Positions 1 through 7,505 are shown, counted from the stretch's first letter. The stretch: 14,740 bases of DNA from Bacteroidota bacterium (GCA_016866415.1 VGML01000032.1:1-14740); one strand, 5' to 3'. Notes: a model not told the origin generated them from the sequence alone. Translations and numbers: made by a program.

Positions 1-736
1 AACTATTAACAATACAGCCACTACTACCTATACCTTTACACCAACAGCCGGTCAATGTGCGAATACTGCGACAATGAGTGTAACGGTGAACCCATTAACA
101 ACACCAACATTCACTCAAGTAGCACCAATTTGCTCAGGTGGAACATTTACTCTTCCATTAACATCTAATGACGGAATTAGTGGTACTTGGACGCCAACTA
201 TTAACAATACAGCCACTACTACCTATACCTTTACACCAACAGCCGGTCAATGTGCGAATACTGCGACAATGAGTGTAACGGTGAATGCATTAACAACCCC
301 AACCTTCACCCAAGTTGCTCCAATTTGTTCGGGTGGAACATTTACTCTTCCATTAACATCTAATGACGGAATTAGTGGTACTTGGACGCCAACTATTAAC
401 AATACAGCCACTACTACCTATACCTTTACACCAACAGCCGGTCAATGTGCGAATACTGCGACAATGAGTGTAACGGTGAACCCATTAACAACACCAACAT
501 TCACTCAAGTTGTTCCAATTTGTTCGGGTGGAACATTTACTCTTCCATTAACATCTAATGACGGAATTAGTGGTACTTGGACGCCAACTATTAACAATAC
601 AGCCACTACCACCTATACCTTTACACCAACAGCCGGTCAATGTGCGAATACTGCGACAATGAGTGTAACGGTGAATGCATTAACAACCCCAACCTTTACC
701 CAAGTTGCTCCAATTTGCACGGGTGGAACATTTACT
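1..736 (+). repeat. Near-identical 195-bp tandem repeat array (65-residue Ig-like units)
   Basis: The same segment (beginning AACTATTAACAATACAGCC) recurs at 1, 196, 391 and 586, a constant 195-base period that keeps the reading frame. Copies differ by only a few bases up to about 736, where the next unit diverges clearly (TTGCCAACAACC replaces CTTCCATTAACA). Linker variants alternate: Asn-Pro-Leu at 89 and 479, Asn-Ala-Leu at 284 and 674. This gives a 390-bp superperiod. The array continues off the left edge, so total copy number is unknown. Units beyond 736 are recognisable as protein repeats but increasingly diverged. Confidence 0.93.
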
Positions 737-2650
737 TTGCCAACAACCTCAACAAATGGTATAACCGGAACGTGGTCACCGGCCATAAATAATACATCTA
801 CTACCACCTATACTTTTACACCAACAGCTGGACAATGCGCGAATACTACGACAATGAGTGTAACGGTGAATCCATTAACCACTCCGACGTTTACCCAACT
901 TGGGCCATTTTGTCAAGGTAGCACAGCAACTGCATTTTCAAATTCCTCCTTGGAGGGAATTAATGGTGTTTGGGGTCCACCAGGAATTAATACGGGAACC
1001 ATCGGGACAACTACATATATTTTTGTTCCTAACACAGGACAATGTGCAGTTAACCAATCCATGGCCATTACTGTGAATCCTTTACTAACACCTATATTTA
1101 GTCAGCAGTCACCAATTTGTATCGGAGATAATTTTATTTTGCCGGTACAGTCTATTAACGGAGTTAACGGAACATGGTCTCCTGCTATAAACAATAATGC
1201 AACAACGACTTACACATTTACTCCAACAATTGGTCAATGTGCGACAACGCAAACGATGACTGTTGTTGTTGGTCCTCCATCATCACCGACATTCAATCCA
1301 ATTGGACCTCTATGTGTTGGTAATTCTTTCGGTCTTCCTTTAAATTCTCTTGAAGGATTCACAGGAACATGGTCTCCAGCTCTGAATAACCAGACTACTA
1401 CAACCTACACTTTTACTCCTAATACTGGCCAATGTGCTTTGACAGGTTCATTAGAGGTAATTATTAACCCAAACCCAACGATTCAAATAAATGAATCTCC
1501 AGAAATTTGTGAGGGTCAATCAACGACATTAACTACTTCTACCTCAGCAACTGGTGGAACCTATTCATGGCAGCCGGGAGGACAAACCTCTAACCAGATA
1601 ACAGTTTCTCCAACTACCACAACTACATATACAGTGAGTTACACGTTAAATGGCTGCACAAGTTCTTTAACTTTAGCAGTTGTTACGGTTAATCCAAATA
1701 TCCCTGTGGATGCGGGGGCGAATGTTTCAGTTTGTCAAGGCGGGCAAGTTACTTTGACTGCTACAGGAACTACTAACAATGTTTGGTCAGGAGGAATTTC
1801 AGATGGAGTGGCATTTTCTCCAATTCAAACCACGACTTATTACGTAACGGGAACGAGTGCATCTGGTTGTATTACCACTGACTCAGTAATTGTGACAGTG
1901 AATAATAATCCAACAATTAATGCAGGGACTCCTCTAACGGTATGTATTGGAGATCAAATTGTCCTGCAGGGAAGTGGGGCAGGAACAAATGGAACCTATA
2001 CTTGGAGTAACGGAGTAATCGATGGACAACCTTTCACTGTTAATGGGACACTAACATATACTTTAACAGGAACAGACGCTAATGGCTGTGAGGGAACTGC
2101 AACAGTACTAGTCACCGGATTACCTATTCCTGTTGCACAATTCACGGCTAATCCAACAATAGGAGACATTCCGTTAACTGTAAATTTTTCAAATACTAGT
2201 CAAAATGCAACTGATTATTCATGGAACTTTGGAAATGGAGAAGTTTCAATTGTACAAAATTTAAACAATCAACAATCAGTTTACACAACTTTTGGGGAAT
2301 ACACAGTCTGGTTGGTTGCCTCTAATGGCATTTGTGCAGATTCTATGTCAGCAATCATTACTGCCACTGCAAATCCTTGGATCTTTGTTCCTAATGTATT
2401 TACGCCGAACGGGGATGATGCCAATGAAATGTGGATGATTGATACGAAAAACATGGAAACAATTGATTTGATAATTGTAAATCGTTGGGGTAACTTAATG
2501 ACAAAAATTGAAGATTTAAATGGCGGTTGGGATGGAAAAACATCGGATGGATCAGATGCCACCGATGGAACGTATTTTTATAAGTATACAGCCAAGGCAT
2601 TGAATGGAGAGGAATTCTCAGGTCATGGATTTTTAACCTTGATAAGGTAA
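2..2650 (+). CDS. Giant Ig-like repeat surface protein with T9SS type B (CHU_C) sorting domain, 5'-truncated
   Basis: The reading frame is open from base 2 and enters from outside the window, so the first visible ATG (base 74) is internal and the signal peptide is not seen. The 882 visible residues hold about ten Ig-like repeats of roughly 65 residues. Each has a Cys near its start (ICSGG, FCQG, LCVG, VCQGG types) and a second Cys near its end (GQCAN or NGC types), plus conserved GTW and TTTYTFTP strands. A PKD-like domain follows (about 2120-2370; YSWNFGNG, then FGEYTVWL). The last 92 residues (2372-2647) match the gliding-motility-associated/T9SS type B sorting domain: FVPNVFTPNGDD, then a conserved NRWG and a GGWDG, ending in a TYFYKYTA and GFLTLIR strand. 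Family knowledge: such proteins are exported by the type IX system and act as large surface or secreted adhesin-like proteins. Ligand and exact role are unknown. An intrinsic terminator follows. Confidence 0.9.
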   Translation, partial: TINNTATTTYTFTPTAGQCANTATMSVTVNPLTTPTFTQVAPICSGGTFTLPLTSNDGISGTWTPTINNTATTTYTFTPTAGQCANTATMSVTVNALTTPTFTQVAPICSGGTFTLPLTSNDGISGTWTPTINNTATTTYTFTPTAGQCANTATMSVTVNPLTTPTFTQVVPICSGGTFTLPLTSNDGISGTWTPTINNTATTTYTFTPTAGQCANTATMSVTVNALTTPTFTQVAPICTGGTFTLPTTSTNGITGTWSPAINNTSTTTYTFTPTAGQCANTTTMSVTVNPLTTPTFTQLGPFCQGSTATAFSNSSLEGINGVWGPPGINTGTIGTTTYIFVPNTGQCAVNQSMAITVNPLLTPIFSQQSPICIGDNFILPVQSINGVNGTWSPAINNNATTTYTFTPTIGQCATTQTMTVVVGPPSSPTFNPIGPLCVGNSFGLPLNSLEGFTGTWSPALNNQTTTTYTFTPNTGQCALTGSLEVIINPNPTIQINESPEICEGQSTTLTTSTSATGGTYSWQPGGQTSNQITVSPTTTTTYTVSYTLNGCTSSLTLAVVTVNPNIPVDAGANVSVCQGGQVTLTATGTTNNVWSGGISDGVAFSPIQTTTYYVTGTSASGCITTDSVIVTVNNNPTINAGTPLTVCIGDQIVLQGSGAGTNGTYTWSNGVIDGQPFTVNGTLTYTLTGTDANGCEGTATVLVTGLPIPVAQFTANPTIGDIPLTVNFSNTSQNATDYSWNFGNGEVSIVQNLNNQQSVYTTFGEYTVWLVASNGICADSMSAIITATANPWIFVPNVFTPNGDDANEMWMIDTKNMETIDLIIVNRWGNLMTKIEDLNGGWDGKTSDGSDATDGTYFYKYTAKALNGEEFSGHGFLTLIR

Positions 2651-2740
2651 TTTATCAGGAGGTAAAATAAGTGTTTAATAGAGATAAATTTTATAATTCT
2701 CTTGGTTTAAACTGTAAGTCTCAAAAATCAACTAATAAAG

Positions 2741-2780
2741 AAAACGGTCGGAAATTTTTCGGCCGTTTTTAATTTTTTTG
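2741..2780 (+). terminator. Intrinsic terminator after the repeat-protein gene
   Basis: AAAACGGTCG (2741-2750) pairs with CGGCCGTTTT (2760-2769) to give a 10-bp stem with one G-U wobble and a 9-base loop. The T-rich run TTAATTTTTTT follows. It lies about 90 bases after the stop codon at 2650 and separates the surface-protein gene from the polysaccharide cluster. Confidence 0.85.
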
Positions 2781-2855
2781 AGTCAGAATCGCACTCAACC
2801 GTCAAATTTGTTGAAAAGTAATTCATGCCTTCAACATCCATTGAATCGTACTTTG

Positions 2856-2863
2856 TAATTTTG
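2856..2863 (+). promoter_or_regulatory. Possible -7 box (TAATTTTG) for the sugar dehydrogenase cluster
   Basis: TAATTTTG matches the Bacteroidota -7 consensus TAnnTTTG exactly and lies 16 bases before the ATG at 2880, downstream of the terminator. No TTG is seen at the expected distance upstream (about 19 bases), so this is a half-match only. Transcription would leave a very short leader of about 10 bases. Confidence 0.3.
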
Positions 2864-2879
2864 AAAAAATTGCTTTTTT

Positions 2880-3848
2880 ATGCTTAAAATTGGCGTTATT
2901 GGTGTTGGGCATTTAGGTAAGATCCATGTCAGATTATTAAAGGACCTGAATAATTATTTTGATTTGGTCGGTTTTTACGATTCAAACGAGCAAACGGCAA
3001 AGCAGATTTCTGACGAATTTGGAATTACTTATTTTCGATCGCCAAAAGAATTGATTAATGCAGTCGATTGTGTTGATGTGGTCACACCTACGCTATCCCA
3101 TTTTGAGCACGTAAGTGATGCAATAAAAATGAGAAAGCATGTTTTTGTTGAAAAACCTTTGGCAGAAACTATGGATGAGGCTAAAAAGTTGGTTGCACTT
3201 TGCCACGAAGCAGACGTGAAAGTTCAGGTCGGTCATGTTGAACGATTTAATCCGGCATTTCAGGCAGCTATTCCTTATTTCAATTCTCCCATGTTTATTG
3301 AAACACATCGTTTGGCTCAGTTTAATCCGAGAGGTACAGATGTTCCAGTTGTTTTAGATTTAATGATTCATGATTTGGATGTAATACTTAGTGTAGTAAA
3401 ATCAAGGGTTAAAAAAGTATCAGCATCGGGAGTGGCAGTTGTTAGTGATTCACATGATATGACAAATGCGCGCCTAGAATTTGAGAATGGTTGTGTTGCG
3501 AATTTAACTGCTTCTCGTATTTCGTTGAAGAATATGCGAAAATCTCGTTTCTTTCAGAAGGATGCATACATAAGTGTAGATTTTCTTTCGAAAGAATTGG
3601 AAGTTGTTCGTATGCAGGACGTGGAAGGGGAACCGGATCCATTTGATATTGTGCTTGAATTGGGAAAGGATAACAAGAAAAAGAAAATTTTGATTGACAA
3701 ACCTGAATTACAAGAGGTTAATGCAATCAAGGAGGAGCTTAAGTCATTTTATGATTCAATAAAGAATAATTCCATACCAAAGGTTTCTATTGAAAATGGT
3801 TTTGAGGCAATGGATGTAGCGCATGAAATTCTCAAAAAATTACAATAG
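2880..3848 (+). CDS. Gfo/Idh/MocA-family NAD(P)-dependent sugar dehydrogenase
   Basis: A 322-residue cytoplasmic oxidoreductase of usual family length. The N-terminal Rossmann fold shows the dinucleotide loop GVGHLG (residues 8-13). The family EKP motif is at 91-93 (VFVEKPLAET), and VGHVERFNPAF lies at 117-127. The substrate-side DLMIHDLD (160-167) supplies the usual catalytic-region Asp and His. Family knowledge: these enzymes oxidise or reduce a ring hydroxyl of sugars or nucleotide sugars. The VGHVERFNP segment and short length recall UDP-N-acetylglucosamine 3-dehydrogenase-like members, but I cannot fix the substrate. The position two genes before an initiating sugar-phosphate transferase suggests nucleotide-sugar modification for a surface glycan or lipid A (inference). 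The ATG at 2880 places the Rossmann strand at residue 3, so the start is well supported. Confidence 0.88.
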   Translation: MLKIGVIGVGHLGKIHVRLLKDLNNYFDLVGFYDSNEQTAKQISDEFGITYFRSPKELINAVDCVDVVTPTLSHFEHVSDAIKMRKHVFVEKPLAETMDEAKKLVALCHEADVKVQVGHVERFNPAFQAAIPYFNSPMFIETHRLAQFNPRGTDVPVVLDLMIHDLDVILSVVKSRVKKVSASGVAVVSDSHDMTNARLEFENGCVANLTASRISLKNMRKSRFFQKDAYISVDFLSKELEVVRMQDVEGEPDPFDIVLELGKDNKKKKILIDKPELQEVNAIKEELKSFYDSIKNNSIPKVSIENGFEAMDVAHEILKKLQ

Positions 3849-3897
3849 CCCCCAAGAATAATTAACAATAATTTTAATTACAATACGTTTCATTTGT

Positions 3898-4770
3898 ATG
3901 TCAAGAATTTTGTTTTTTTTGTCAATTTTATTCTTAATTGGATGCGTTAAGAACAACCCTGACCCATCTTGGTTAGAGGTCAATGAATGGACTTTGCAAT
4001 CAAATGGCAGTCTATCTGGTCAAGAAGGTGAATTGACCCATAATTTCTCAGAAGCATGGGTATACGTCAATGATGAAATAATTGGTGTATTTGAGGTTCC
4101 ATTTAAGATTCCGATACTGAAATCAGGGGCTGTAAACATTAAAATTTATCCAGCTGTGAAAAATAATGGTATTGCTGCTACCAAAAAAATATATCCCTTT
4201 GTGGAGGTTTTTGAGGTAAATGCTGAGCTCAAAGAAAATCAAACACTTACGTTAAATCCTATCACAAAATATAAATCCATTACTCAGTTTTGGATTGAAG
4301 ATTTTGAGGATCCGCTAAACGTTAAAATTGATGTAGACCAGAACACTTCTGCAATTTTGACAACTCCAACATCTAATCAGAATTTGGAGCCTTTCAATGG
4401 AAATTTTTACGGTAAAATAAATTTGAATGCTACAGATTCTTCTTGGATTGCCTCAACTAGAGATCAATTGGCAATCCAAAAAGGTAGAGAAGCTTATTTG
4501 GAAATAGATTACTACAATACAAACTCATTGCTTACTGGTGTATTGTATGTAAATCCGGATAATACCACAACAAATAATCCTCATATTACTATTACTCCTC
4601 AAGACATTAGTTCAATTCGTTGGAAAAAAATTTACATCGATTTAAAAGAACTAATTGGCTATTCTCCGAATGGATCAAATATTCTTCAATCATTGATAGC
4701 TACATTGGACGAAGGGAAAACTGAGGGGGAAATCAGAATTGATAATATTAAAGTAGTCTATTTTAATTGA
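3898..4770 (+). CDS. Uncharacterised lipoprotein coupled to the sugar transferase
   Basis: A 290-residue protein with a short hydrophobic leader (residues 4-15) ending in a lipobox LIGC, Cys16 being the predicted lipidated residue, so it is probably anchored in the outer membrane. The rest is mostly polar, beta-strand-like sequence. The C-terminal half (about 150-290) has alternating strands such as EAYLEIDYYNT, WKKIYIDLKEL and EIRIDNIKVVYF. That pattern is reminiscent of jelly-roll or carbohydrate-binding folds, but this is only an impression. I do not recognise a family. It starts 49 bases after the dehydrogenase stop, and its TGA overlaps the ATG of the next gene by one base. That indicates co-transcription and probable translational coupling with the glycan-initiating enzyme, consistent with a role in surface polysaccharide assembly or export (inference). 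Confidence 0.8.
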   Translation: MSRILFFLSILFLIGCVKNNPDPSWLEVNEWTLQSNGSLSGQEGELTHNFSEAWVYVNDEIIGVFEVPFKIPILKSGAVNIKIYPAVKNNGIAATKKIYPFVEVFEVNAELKENQTLTLNPITKYKSITQFWIEDFEDPLNVKIDVDQNTSAILTTPTSNQNLEPFNGNFYGKINLNATDSSWIASTRDQLAIQKGREAYLEIDYYNTNSLLTGVLYVNPDNTTTNNPHITITPQDISSIRWKKIYIDLKELIGYSPNGSNILQSLIATLDEGKTEGEIRIDNIKVVYFN

Positions 4771-6161
4771 TGAAAACTAAAGGCTGGAAATTTATACTTA
4801 TTCTTTCTGACCTGGCTTCTGCTATTACCTCATGGATTTGCTTTTTCTATCTTAGACAAGAATGGATAGAAAAAAAAGAATTTAACACAGATTCTAATTT
4901 TTTTATCGGTCTTTTTATTTTACCTCTGTTTTGGTTCTTATTTTATTTTATTCAAGGGACATATCACGATGTTCGTAGGCATTTTCGAATAAAAATATTC
5001 AATTTTACAATCGTTGCATCCATTTTGGGTGCAATACTTCTTTTTTTTACTCTGATTCTTGATGACAATGTAAAATCCTATCGCGACTACTACCAGCTTT
5101 TTCTTTTACTTTTTGGGATCCATTTTTTGATGACTCTTACACCTCGTTTGTTAATTGTTACATTTTTGATCAGCAAAATAAGAACAAAAGGAGAGGGATT
5201 TAAGACACTGGTAATTGGTGGAAATGAGAAAGCTTTGGAACTTTATCAAGAAATTTCTTCTCATCCAAAGAATGTAAACGAATTTGTGGGATTTGTCAAT
5301 GTAAATGGGAAAGATAAATTATTGGATTCATTCATTCCTTATTTGGGACACGAAAAGGATTTGGAAAATATACTTAAAGAGACTCCGGTTGAGGAGGTCA
5401 TCATTGCCATTGAAGCGACTGAACATGACCGTTTGAAAAATATTTTATTGAGAGTAGATGATGGTTTCAAAAGGATAAAATTATTGCCTGATACGTTTGA
5501 AATTTTATCTGGATCAATTAAAATGACCAACATTTTTGGTGTAGCCTTAGTAGAATTAATTCCTGACCCAATGCCCTATTGGCAGCAGGCTGTGAAGCGA
5601 ATAACAGATCTAATTGTCTCATTAATTGCTATTTTGATCTTAATTCCGTTTTACTTGTTTTCAGCAATAGGAGTTAAATTATCGAGTCCCGGACCAATTC
5701 TTTTTTTTCAGGAACGAATTGGAATCAATGGTCGTGTTTTTAAAATTGTAAAATTTCGAACAATGTATTTGAACGCAGAAAGCGCTGGACCTCAACTTTC
5801 TTCCGAAAATGATCCACGAATCACGAAAATTGGACGTTTCATGCGAAAAACGCGACTTGATGAATTCCCTCAGTTTTTTAATGTATTAAACGGAGACATG
5901 TCGCTCGTTGGGCCTCGTCCTGAAAGGCAATTTTACATCGATCAAATTTTGATAAAAGAGCCGCAATACCTCCAACTTACAAGGGTTCGGCCAGGAATTA
6001 CCTCATGGGGTCAAGTGAAATATGGCTATGCAGAAAACGTAGAACAAATGCTTCAAAGAATGAAATATGATTTGATTTATTTGAAAAACAGAAGCCTTGC
6101 GCTTGATTTTAAAATCATGCTTTATACCGTATTTATTGTATTAAAGGCAAAAGGAAAATAA
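4770..6161 (+). CDS. Polyprenyl-phosphate sugar-1-phosphate transferase (WbaP/WcaJ-type initiating glycosyltransferase)
   Basis: A 463-residue inner-membrane enzyme. The N-terminal part has four hydrophobic helices (about 8-28, 42-62, 77-96, 108-132), followed by a soluble Rossmann-like CoA-binding-type domain (about 143-245, TLVIGGNEKAL). A membrane re-entrant segment (278-302) precedes the C-terminal bacterial sugar transferase domain. The catalytic-domain hallmarks are all present: SSPGPILFFQERIG, KFRTM (328-332), TRLDEFPQ (361-368, containing the catalytic Asp-Glu pair) and GPRPER (381-386). Family knowledge: it transfers a sugar-1-phosphate from a UDP-sugar to undecaprenyl phosphate, starting exopolysaccharide or O-antigen repeat assembly. 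The exact sugar is not determinable. I chose ATG 4770 over an in-frame TTG at 4767 because it forms a TGATG overlap with the lipoprotein stop. Confidence 0.92.
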   Translation: MKTKGWKFILILSDLASAITSWICFFYLRQEWIEKKEFNTDSNFFIGLFILPLFWFLFYFIQGTYHDVRRHFRIKIFNFTIVASILGAILLFFTLILDDNVKSYRDYYQLFLLLFGIHFLMTLTPRLLIVTFLISKIRTKGEGFKTLVIGGNEKALELYQEISSHPKNVNEFVGFVNVNGKDKLLDSFIPYLGHEKDLENILKETPVEEVIIAIEATEHDRLKNILLRVDDGFKRIKLLPDTFEILSGSIKMTNIFGVALVELIPDPMPYWQQAVKRITDLIVSLIAILILIPFYLFSAIGVKLSSPGPILFFQERIGINGRVFKIVKFRTMYLNAESAGPQLSSENDPRITKIGRFMRKTRLDEFPQFFNVLNGDMSLVGPRPERQFYIDQILIKEPQYLQLTRVRPGITSWGQVKYGYAENVEQMLQRMKYDLIYLKNRSLALDFKIMLYTVFIVLKAKGK

Positions 6162-6167
6162 ATATTC

Positions 6168-6197
6168 TTGGAAATTAAAGAAAGATTGGTATCTTTG
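6168..6197 (+). promoter_or_regulatory. Strong Bacteroidota-type promoter for rpsP-rimM
   Basis: TTG at 6168-6170 and TATCTTTG at 6190-6197 are separated by 19 bases, an exact match to the TTG-N19-TAnnTTTG architecture of the Bacteroidota housekeeping sigma factor. The expected transcript start is around 6203-6206, giving a leader of roughly 50 bases before the ATG at 6256. It begins only 6 bases after the preceding stop codon, so ribosomal genes are uncoupled from the glycan cluster. Confidence 0.85.
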
Positions 6198-6222
6198 CAC
6201 CCCAATTAATAAATTATTAACC

Positions 6223-6237
6223 GAGGTTTCGTACCTC
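6223..6237 (+). promoter_or_regulatory. Small hairpin in the rpsP leader
   Basis: GAGGT (6223-6227) and ACCTC (6233-6237) form a perfect 5-bp stem around the loop TTCGT, inside the predicted 5' leader and 18 bases before the ATG. The left arm resembles a Shine-Dalgarno core held in a stem. Whether it regulates translation or is a binding site is unknown. Confidence 0.45.
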
Positions 6238-6255
6238 AAATTATAAACAAAAAGT

Positions 6256-6888
6256 ATGGCAACAAAAATTAGATTACAAAGACATGGAAAGAAAGGAAAA
6301 CCTTTTTTTCATTTAGTAGCTGCGGATAGTCGCGCTAAAAGAGATGGTAAATTTATCGAGAAATTAGGAACCTACAATCCAACCGCAAACCCTGCGATTA
6401 TCGATATCGATTTTGAAAACACATTGAAGTGGGTTCAAACAGGTGCTGAAATGACGAACACTGCAAGAGCTATTCTTTCATACAAAGGCGTTCTTTATAA
6501 AAATCACCTTTTAAATGGTGTTAAAAAAGGTGCGCTTACAGTTGAGCAAGTAGAGGAACGATTCACAAAGTGGGTCGCAGATAAGGATTCGAAGGTTCAA
6601 AATAAAAAAGATGGTCTTGCGAAAAATGCAGCTGCAGAGAAAATAGCAAAACAGAAAGCTGAAGAACAAGCAAATGCAGCTAAGGCTGCTGAAATTGCTG
6701 CAAAAAATGCTCCAGAAGTCGAAGAGCAACCTGCTGTTGAAGAAACGCAAGTTGAAGAGCAGTCTTCTGAAGAAACAACTTCTGATGAAGTAAATACTGA
6801 TGAAACAACGACTGAAGAAACTTCGGAATCTGAAACGCCAGAAGATTCTCCAGCTGCAGAATCAACAGAAGAAGAATCAGCTGAATAA
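6256..6888 (+). CDS. rpsP: Small-subunit ribosomal protein bS16 with long acidic C-terminal extension
   Basis: The first 80 or so residues are a clear bS16: MATKIRLQRHGKKGKPFFHL, AADSRAKRDGKFIEKLGTYNP (residues 22-42) and a conserved W59-V-Q-T-G-A region. It binds 16S rRNA in the 30S body during assembly. The protein is 210 residues, more than twice the common 80-90. A Lys/Ala-rich probable helix (about 113-151) is followed by a Glu/Thr/Ser/Pro tail (152-210) in which about 24 of 59 residues are acidic. Extended S16 proteins are usual in Bacteroidota, but the function of the tail is not known to me. It heads a two-gene unit with rimM, whose ATG begins 3 bases after the stop. There is no Shine-Dalgarno; the leader before ATG is A-rich, as expected in this phylum. 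Confidence 0.97.
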   Translation: MATKIRLQRHGKKGKPFFHLVAADSRAKRDGKFIEKLGTYNPTANPAIIDIDFENTLKWVQTGAEMTNTARAILSYKGVLYKNHLLNGVKKGALTVEQVEERFTKWVADKDSKVQNKKDGLAKNAAAEKIAKQKAEEQANAAKAAEIAAKNAPEVEEQPAVEETQVEEQSSEETTSDEVNTDETTTEETSESETPEDSPAAESTEEESAE

Positions 6889-6891
6889 AAT

Positions 6892-7419
6892 ATGAATTTT
6901 GAGGGATATTTTTACCTCGGAAAAATTGCGAAACTTCACGGATATAAAGGTGAAGTTTCGCTGTTTTTAGACGTTACCAATCCATCGGATTACAATAGGC
7001 TTGAGCGAATTTTTGTTGACGTTGATGGAGTTTTAATTCCTTTTTTTATTGATCAATTAAAACCTAAAAATAAAGGTTTTATGGCGGTAAAGTTTCAAGA
7101 TGTAAATGACGAAAACGCCGCTAAAAAACTTCTGAAAAAATCTATTTATCTTCCTGACAACGAGCTTTCAGAACTTGATGAAACTAGTTTTTACGATCAT
7201 GAAATTTCAGGTTTTAAAGTATATGATCATGTCAAAGGATTTATCGGTATAGCTGATACAGTAATTGATCTTGTGTCTAATCCCTTGATGCGTATTGAAT
7301 TCGAAAACAAAGAAATTCTTATTCCTATTTTTGAAGGCCTTATTTCAAAGGTTGACCGTAACAATAAAGAATTACATATTCAAGCGCCTGATGGTTTGAT
7401 TGATTTGTATATTTCGTAA
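6892..7419 (+). CDS. rimM: 16S rRNA processing / 30S maturation factor RimM
   Basis: A 175-residue protein of normal RimM length. The N-terminal RimM beta-barrel carries GYFYLGKIAKLHGYKGEV (residues 5-22), matching the family signature G-K-I-x-x-x-H-G-x-x-G. A PRC-barrel follows (about 100-175), with the typical LVSNPLMRIE and ILIPIFEGLISKVD strands and the C-terminal PDGLIDLY. Family knowledge: RimM binds S19 and helps mature the 30S head and the 3' domain of 16S rRNA. It is co-transcribed with rpsP. In many bacteria trmD and rplS follow; here they do not, and an unrelated efflux operon comes next. Confidence 0.95.
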   Translation: MNFEGYFYLGKIAKLHGYKGEVSLFLDVTNPSDYNRLERIFVDVDGVLIPFFIDQLKPKNKGFMAVKFQDVNDENAAKKLLKKSIYLPDNELSELDETSFYDHEISGFKVYDHVKGFIGIADTVIDLVSNPLMRIEFENKEILIPIFEGLISKVDRNNKELHIQAPDGLIDLYIS

Positions 7420-7456
7420 CATCACATTTGATTTTAATCCAAGTCTGTTATAAAAA

Positions 7457-7484
7457 TTTGCGGTTTTAACTTTTCTTATCTTTT
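7457..7484 (+). promoter_or_regulatory. Possible promoter of the efflux operon
   Basis: TTTG (7457-7460) lies 16 bases upstream of TATCTTTT (7477-7484), a one-mismatch version of the TAnnTTTG -7 box. Spacing is shorter than the ideal 19, so the match is modest. Its position directly before the 20-bp palindrome would place the transcript start inside that palindrome, which fits repressor control. Confidence 0.4.
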
Positions 7485-7503
7485 TTTAAACATCTGTTTA
7501 AAA
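7484..7503 (+). promoter_or_regulatory. Perfect 20-bp palindrome, probable TetR operator
   Basis: Arms TTTTAAACA (7484-7492) and TGTTTAAAA (7495-7503) are exact reverse complements around a 2-base TC centre. It lies 25 bases before the tetR ATG and just downstream of the candidate -7 box. Dyads of this size and position are typical of TetR-family operators that control their own operon. That the neighbouring TetR protein binds here is inference. Confidence 0.65.
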
Positions 7504-7505
7504 TA

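Noticed and set aside
74..76. ATG at 74 as the start of the repeat-protein gene
   Set aside because: The frame is open to base 2 and the upstream residues continue the repeat unit exactly, so this Met is internal.
1..736. Tandem array considered as a CRISPR or minisatellite
   Set aside because: Units are 195 bases with no unique spacers, lie in one open frame and encode Ig-like domains, so they are protein-coding repeats.
2658..2772. AGGAGG motif followed by a GTG-initiated 33-codon open frame
   Set aside because: It runs straight through the terminator hairpin, has no recognisable product, and this phylum rarely uses Shine-Dalgarno, so it is probably chance.
4767..4769. In-frame TTG start for the sugar transferase
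   Set aside because: The adjacent ATG at 4770 is stronger and gives a typical stop-start overlap with the lipoprotein gene.
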